From an uncultured Bacilli bacterium (GTDB taxonomy: Bacteria > Bacillota_I > Bacilli_A > RF39 > UBA660), in assembly GCA_934101745.1 (NCBI GenBank), contig CAKOSD010000007.1, positions 1 through 15,557 on the forward strand: 15,557 nucleotides of DNA, written 5' to 3'. Below are positions 14,398 to 15,557 of the stretch, piece by piece; the stretch's first letter is position 1, and each line of letters starts with the position of its first letter. Under the pieces are notes generated by a model. It worked only from the letters and a program-made list of their open reading frames with translations, was not told the origin of the DNA and did no database searches. Made by a program: the position numbers and the translations under genes.

Positions 14398-14464
14398 TTT
14401 CTAATTAATAAAATTTTATCATTTCTTAAAATTATTGTAAATAAATACCCCAATTAATTAGAAA
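14398..14464. repeat. 12-bp inverted repeat bracketing the operon promoter
   Basis: TTTCTAATTAAT (14398-14409) and ATTAATTAGAAA (14453-14464) are exact reverse complements. The -10 and -35 boxes lie entirely between them. A paired operator is possible, but the sequence is AT-rich. Confidence 0.7.
14413..14441 (-). promoter_or_regulatory. Promoter of the seven-gene operon
   Basis: On the minus strand TTTACA (14441-14436), a 17-base spacer and TAAAAT (14418-14413) with a TGA directly before it, giving an extended -10. The predicted leader is about 20 bases and includes GAAGG. Confidence 0.7.
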
Positions 14465-14636
14465 AAAACCAATTGTAAAGGTGTGCTTTTAATCATTCCT
14501 TAATTTTCTAACCTCAGTTTAATAAAAATATCATTTAATCCCATAAACCACCCCAACTTTCCAGCCGCAAAAACCCCAAATTTTTTTTCTAAATATATCT
14601 TTAAATGATAAAGTACCTTAATACTTATCAACACTT

Positions 14637-14670
14637 TTTAAAAGGCATAGTATTTTTTACCATGCCTACT
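14637..14670 (-). terminator. Hairpin with T-run, likely minus-strand terminator
   Basis: On the minus strand AGGCAT pairs with ATGCCT, extended by a mismatch and three further pairs (GTA/TAC) around a short A-rich loop, followed by TTTT. It could end the ssb transcript or a short RNA from the promoter at 14715-14723. Confidence 0.5.
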
Positions 14671-14714
14671 AATAAAAATAAATATTTTTTATTTTCAAAT
14701 AACTTTTAGAATAA

Positions 14715-14723
14715 ATTATAACA
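14715..14723 (-). promoter_or_regulatory. Extended -10 promoter of unknown transcript
   Basis: TGTTATAAT reads on the minus strand. No good -35 is seen. Transcription from here would meet the hairpin terminator at 14644-14670 after roughly 70 bases, so a very short RNA is possible. Confidence 0.35.
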
Positions 14724-14781
14724 AGAAAATGACATTTCGGATTTCAAGTTTCCTTTAGTATAAGATATCATGTTTAATTAA

Positions 14782-14937
14782 ATGTTTATACCTAGTAATA
14801 CCATCCCTTTAATAGAATACATTATAACCATTATTGAAAACGTAGATACCAAAGATATTAAAAGTAAAGTAAAATTGTTGCCTAAAGATTTACCTCAACA
14901 TTCAATAATCGTTGCTAATAGCAAAAGTAATTTATAA
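14782..14937 (+). CDS. 51-codon plus-strand ORF, unrecognised
   Basis: The only plus-strand frame here with protein-like composition. It starts MFIPSNTIPLIEYIITIIEN and continues with VDTKDIKSKVKLLPKDLPQH. There is no ribosome site and no clear promoter. It may be a gene fragment; I cannot name a family. It opposes all annotated genes. Confidence 0.3.
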   Translation: MFIPSNTIPLIEYIITIIENVDTKDIKSKVKLLPKDLPQHSIIVANSKSNL

Positions 14938-15122
14938 TATCTATCTTTATTTTATTGGCTAGTAATTATGTTTTTTTAATACAAAAATTAGAAGGAAAAA
15001 TAATCATCACTACTTAGAAAGGAGTTTATTTTAAATAGTCTAATTATAATAAAAATAATATGTATCTATAATAGAAAAAAACGAAATATAATAAAAACAT
15101 AATTATAATCCTAGCCACCCTT

Positions 15123-15473
15123 TTATTCTTCTTCTCTAACTTTAGCCTCATCTATCTTTTTAGAAGATAAAAATGTTATTTTCTCGGCAATAATATCAGT
15201 TGAATAGTGTGTATTATCTTCACTATCTTTGTAAGAGTTAATTTGAATTCTACCCTTAACACCTAATAAATCACCGGTTTTACAATACTCTTTAGTATTT
15301 AGAGCAATAACATTCCACAAGACCACCCGAATAAAATCTGTTTCGTAAACACCATCTACATTTTTAAACTTTCGAGGAACAGCTAAAGTTATTAATGCTC
15401 TTTTTTTGTTGTTTTCCGTCGTAACTACTTCGGGGTCTTTAGTAAGTCTTCCTACTAAGACAACTTCGTTCAT
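15123..15473 (-). CDS. ssb: Single-stranded DNA-binding protein
   Basis: A 116-residue OB-fold SSB. The N-terminus MNEVVLVGRLTKDPEVVTTE is canonical, and DFIRVVLWNVIALNTKEYCKTGDLLGVKGRIQ supplies the remaining strands. SSB binds exposed single strands in replication and repair. The usual Gly/Gln-rich linker and acidic DDDxPF tip are missing: it ends at KKIDEAKVREEE right after the OB fold. It is not followed by rpsR, unlike the main ssb of Bacilli (rpsF-ssb-rpsR), so it may be a secondary or mobile-element copy. The ATG at 15473 is taken; a TTG one codon earlier is nearer the GGAGG (7 versus 10 bases) and could be used instead. Confidence 0.92.
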   Translation of the reverse strand: MNEVVLVGRLTKDPEVVTTENNKKRALITLAVPRKFKNVDGVYETDFIRVVLWNVIALNTKEYCKTGDLLGVKGRIQINSYKDSEDNTHYSTDIIAEKITFLSSKKIDEAKVREEE

Positions 15474-15557
15474 CAATTTAAAACCTCCTTTCTGCCTAAG
15501 AGATTATCAGAATTTAAATATTTTCGCAAATAACTATATTACTAATATATCCTATAT

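Larger units (their letters stand above)
14387..15122. other. About 740 bp with no clear gene between ssb and the HD operon
   Basis: The stretch holds the HD-operon promoter, a strong hairpin at 14644-14670, an extended -10 at 14715-14723, a 51-codon plus-strand ORF and a 44-codon minus-strand frame (14500-14634, ending in FAAGKLGWFMGLNDIFIKLR plus LEN, no good start). A G/C-richer patch at about 14548-14580 stands out from the background. I find no tRNA, tmRNA, RNase P or 6S signature. Confidence 0.6.

Noticed and set aside
1..15557. Genetic code 4 (TGA as Trp) for the host
   Set aside because: rbgA and the P-loop kinase both end in TGA at correct length with a downstream gene at normal spacing, and tryptophans are TGG throughout.
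1..15557. CRISPR array, tRNA, rRNA or intact insertion sequence
   Set aside because: I found no regularly spaced repeats, no cloverleaf or rRNA signatures and no transposase frame with terminal repeats.

Overview
The window is very AT-rich. Almost every gene lies on the minus strand, so transcription runs from high to low coordinates. Two things point to a low-GC Bacillota: the order rbgA-rnhB-(...)-topA, which is typical of Bacilli-like genomes, and a lipoteichoic-acid-synthase-family enzyme. TGA is a stop codon here (it ends rbgA and the P-loop kinase, each with a downstream gene correctly spaced) and tryptophans are TGG, so a code-4 Mycoplasma is excluded. An uncultured host-associated Bacilli/Erysipelotrichia-type lineage is my best guess; the species cannot be told from the sequence.

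Layout, read in the direction of transcription. (1) 15473-15123: a short single-stranded DNA-binding protein, followed by about 740 bp without a clear gene that holds a strong hairpin, an extended -10 promoter and short unassigned frames. (2) 14441-10373: a seven-gene accessory operon with a recognisable promoter and terminator: HD-domain protein, degenerate Nudix-fold protein, ADP-ribosylglycohydrolase, P-loop kinase, DUF488 protein, an unrecognised 150-aa protein and a GNAT acetyltransferase, then a broken reading frame. (3) 10205-8813: dinD plus a nucleoside 2-deoxyribosyltransferase-like gene, with a 13-bp palindrome over the dinD -35 box. (4) 8790-8057: an intact RhuM-family gene preceded by two decayed RhuM fragments and a 13-codon ORF. 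RhuM ends in a TAATG overlap with rbgA. (5) 7020-3253: rbgA, rnhB and an LTA-synthase-family gene. (6) 3193-994: a self-contained two-gene unit bounded by two terminators. It encodes a divergent ClpX-like AAA+ unfoldase with a novel N-terminal region and an unrecognised 118-aa protein. (7) 861-1: the N-terminal part of topoisomerase I, which runs off the window.

The conserved genes (topA, rnhB, rbgA, ssb) frame accessory blocks. Best candidates for undescribed biology are the ClpX-like ATPase with its small partner (pore loop and ClpP-docking IGF motif kept, zinc-binding domain gone), the ADP-ribose/nucleotide-flavoured seven-gene operon, and the paired palindromes at dinD. All functional links between neighbours are inferences from layout.
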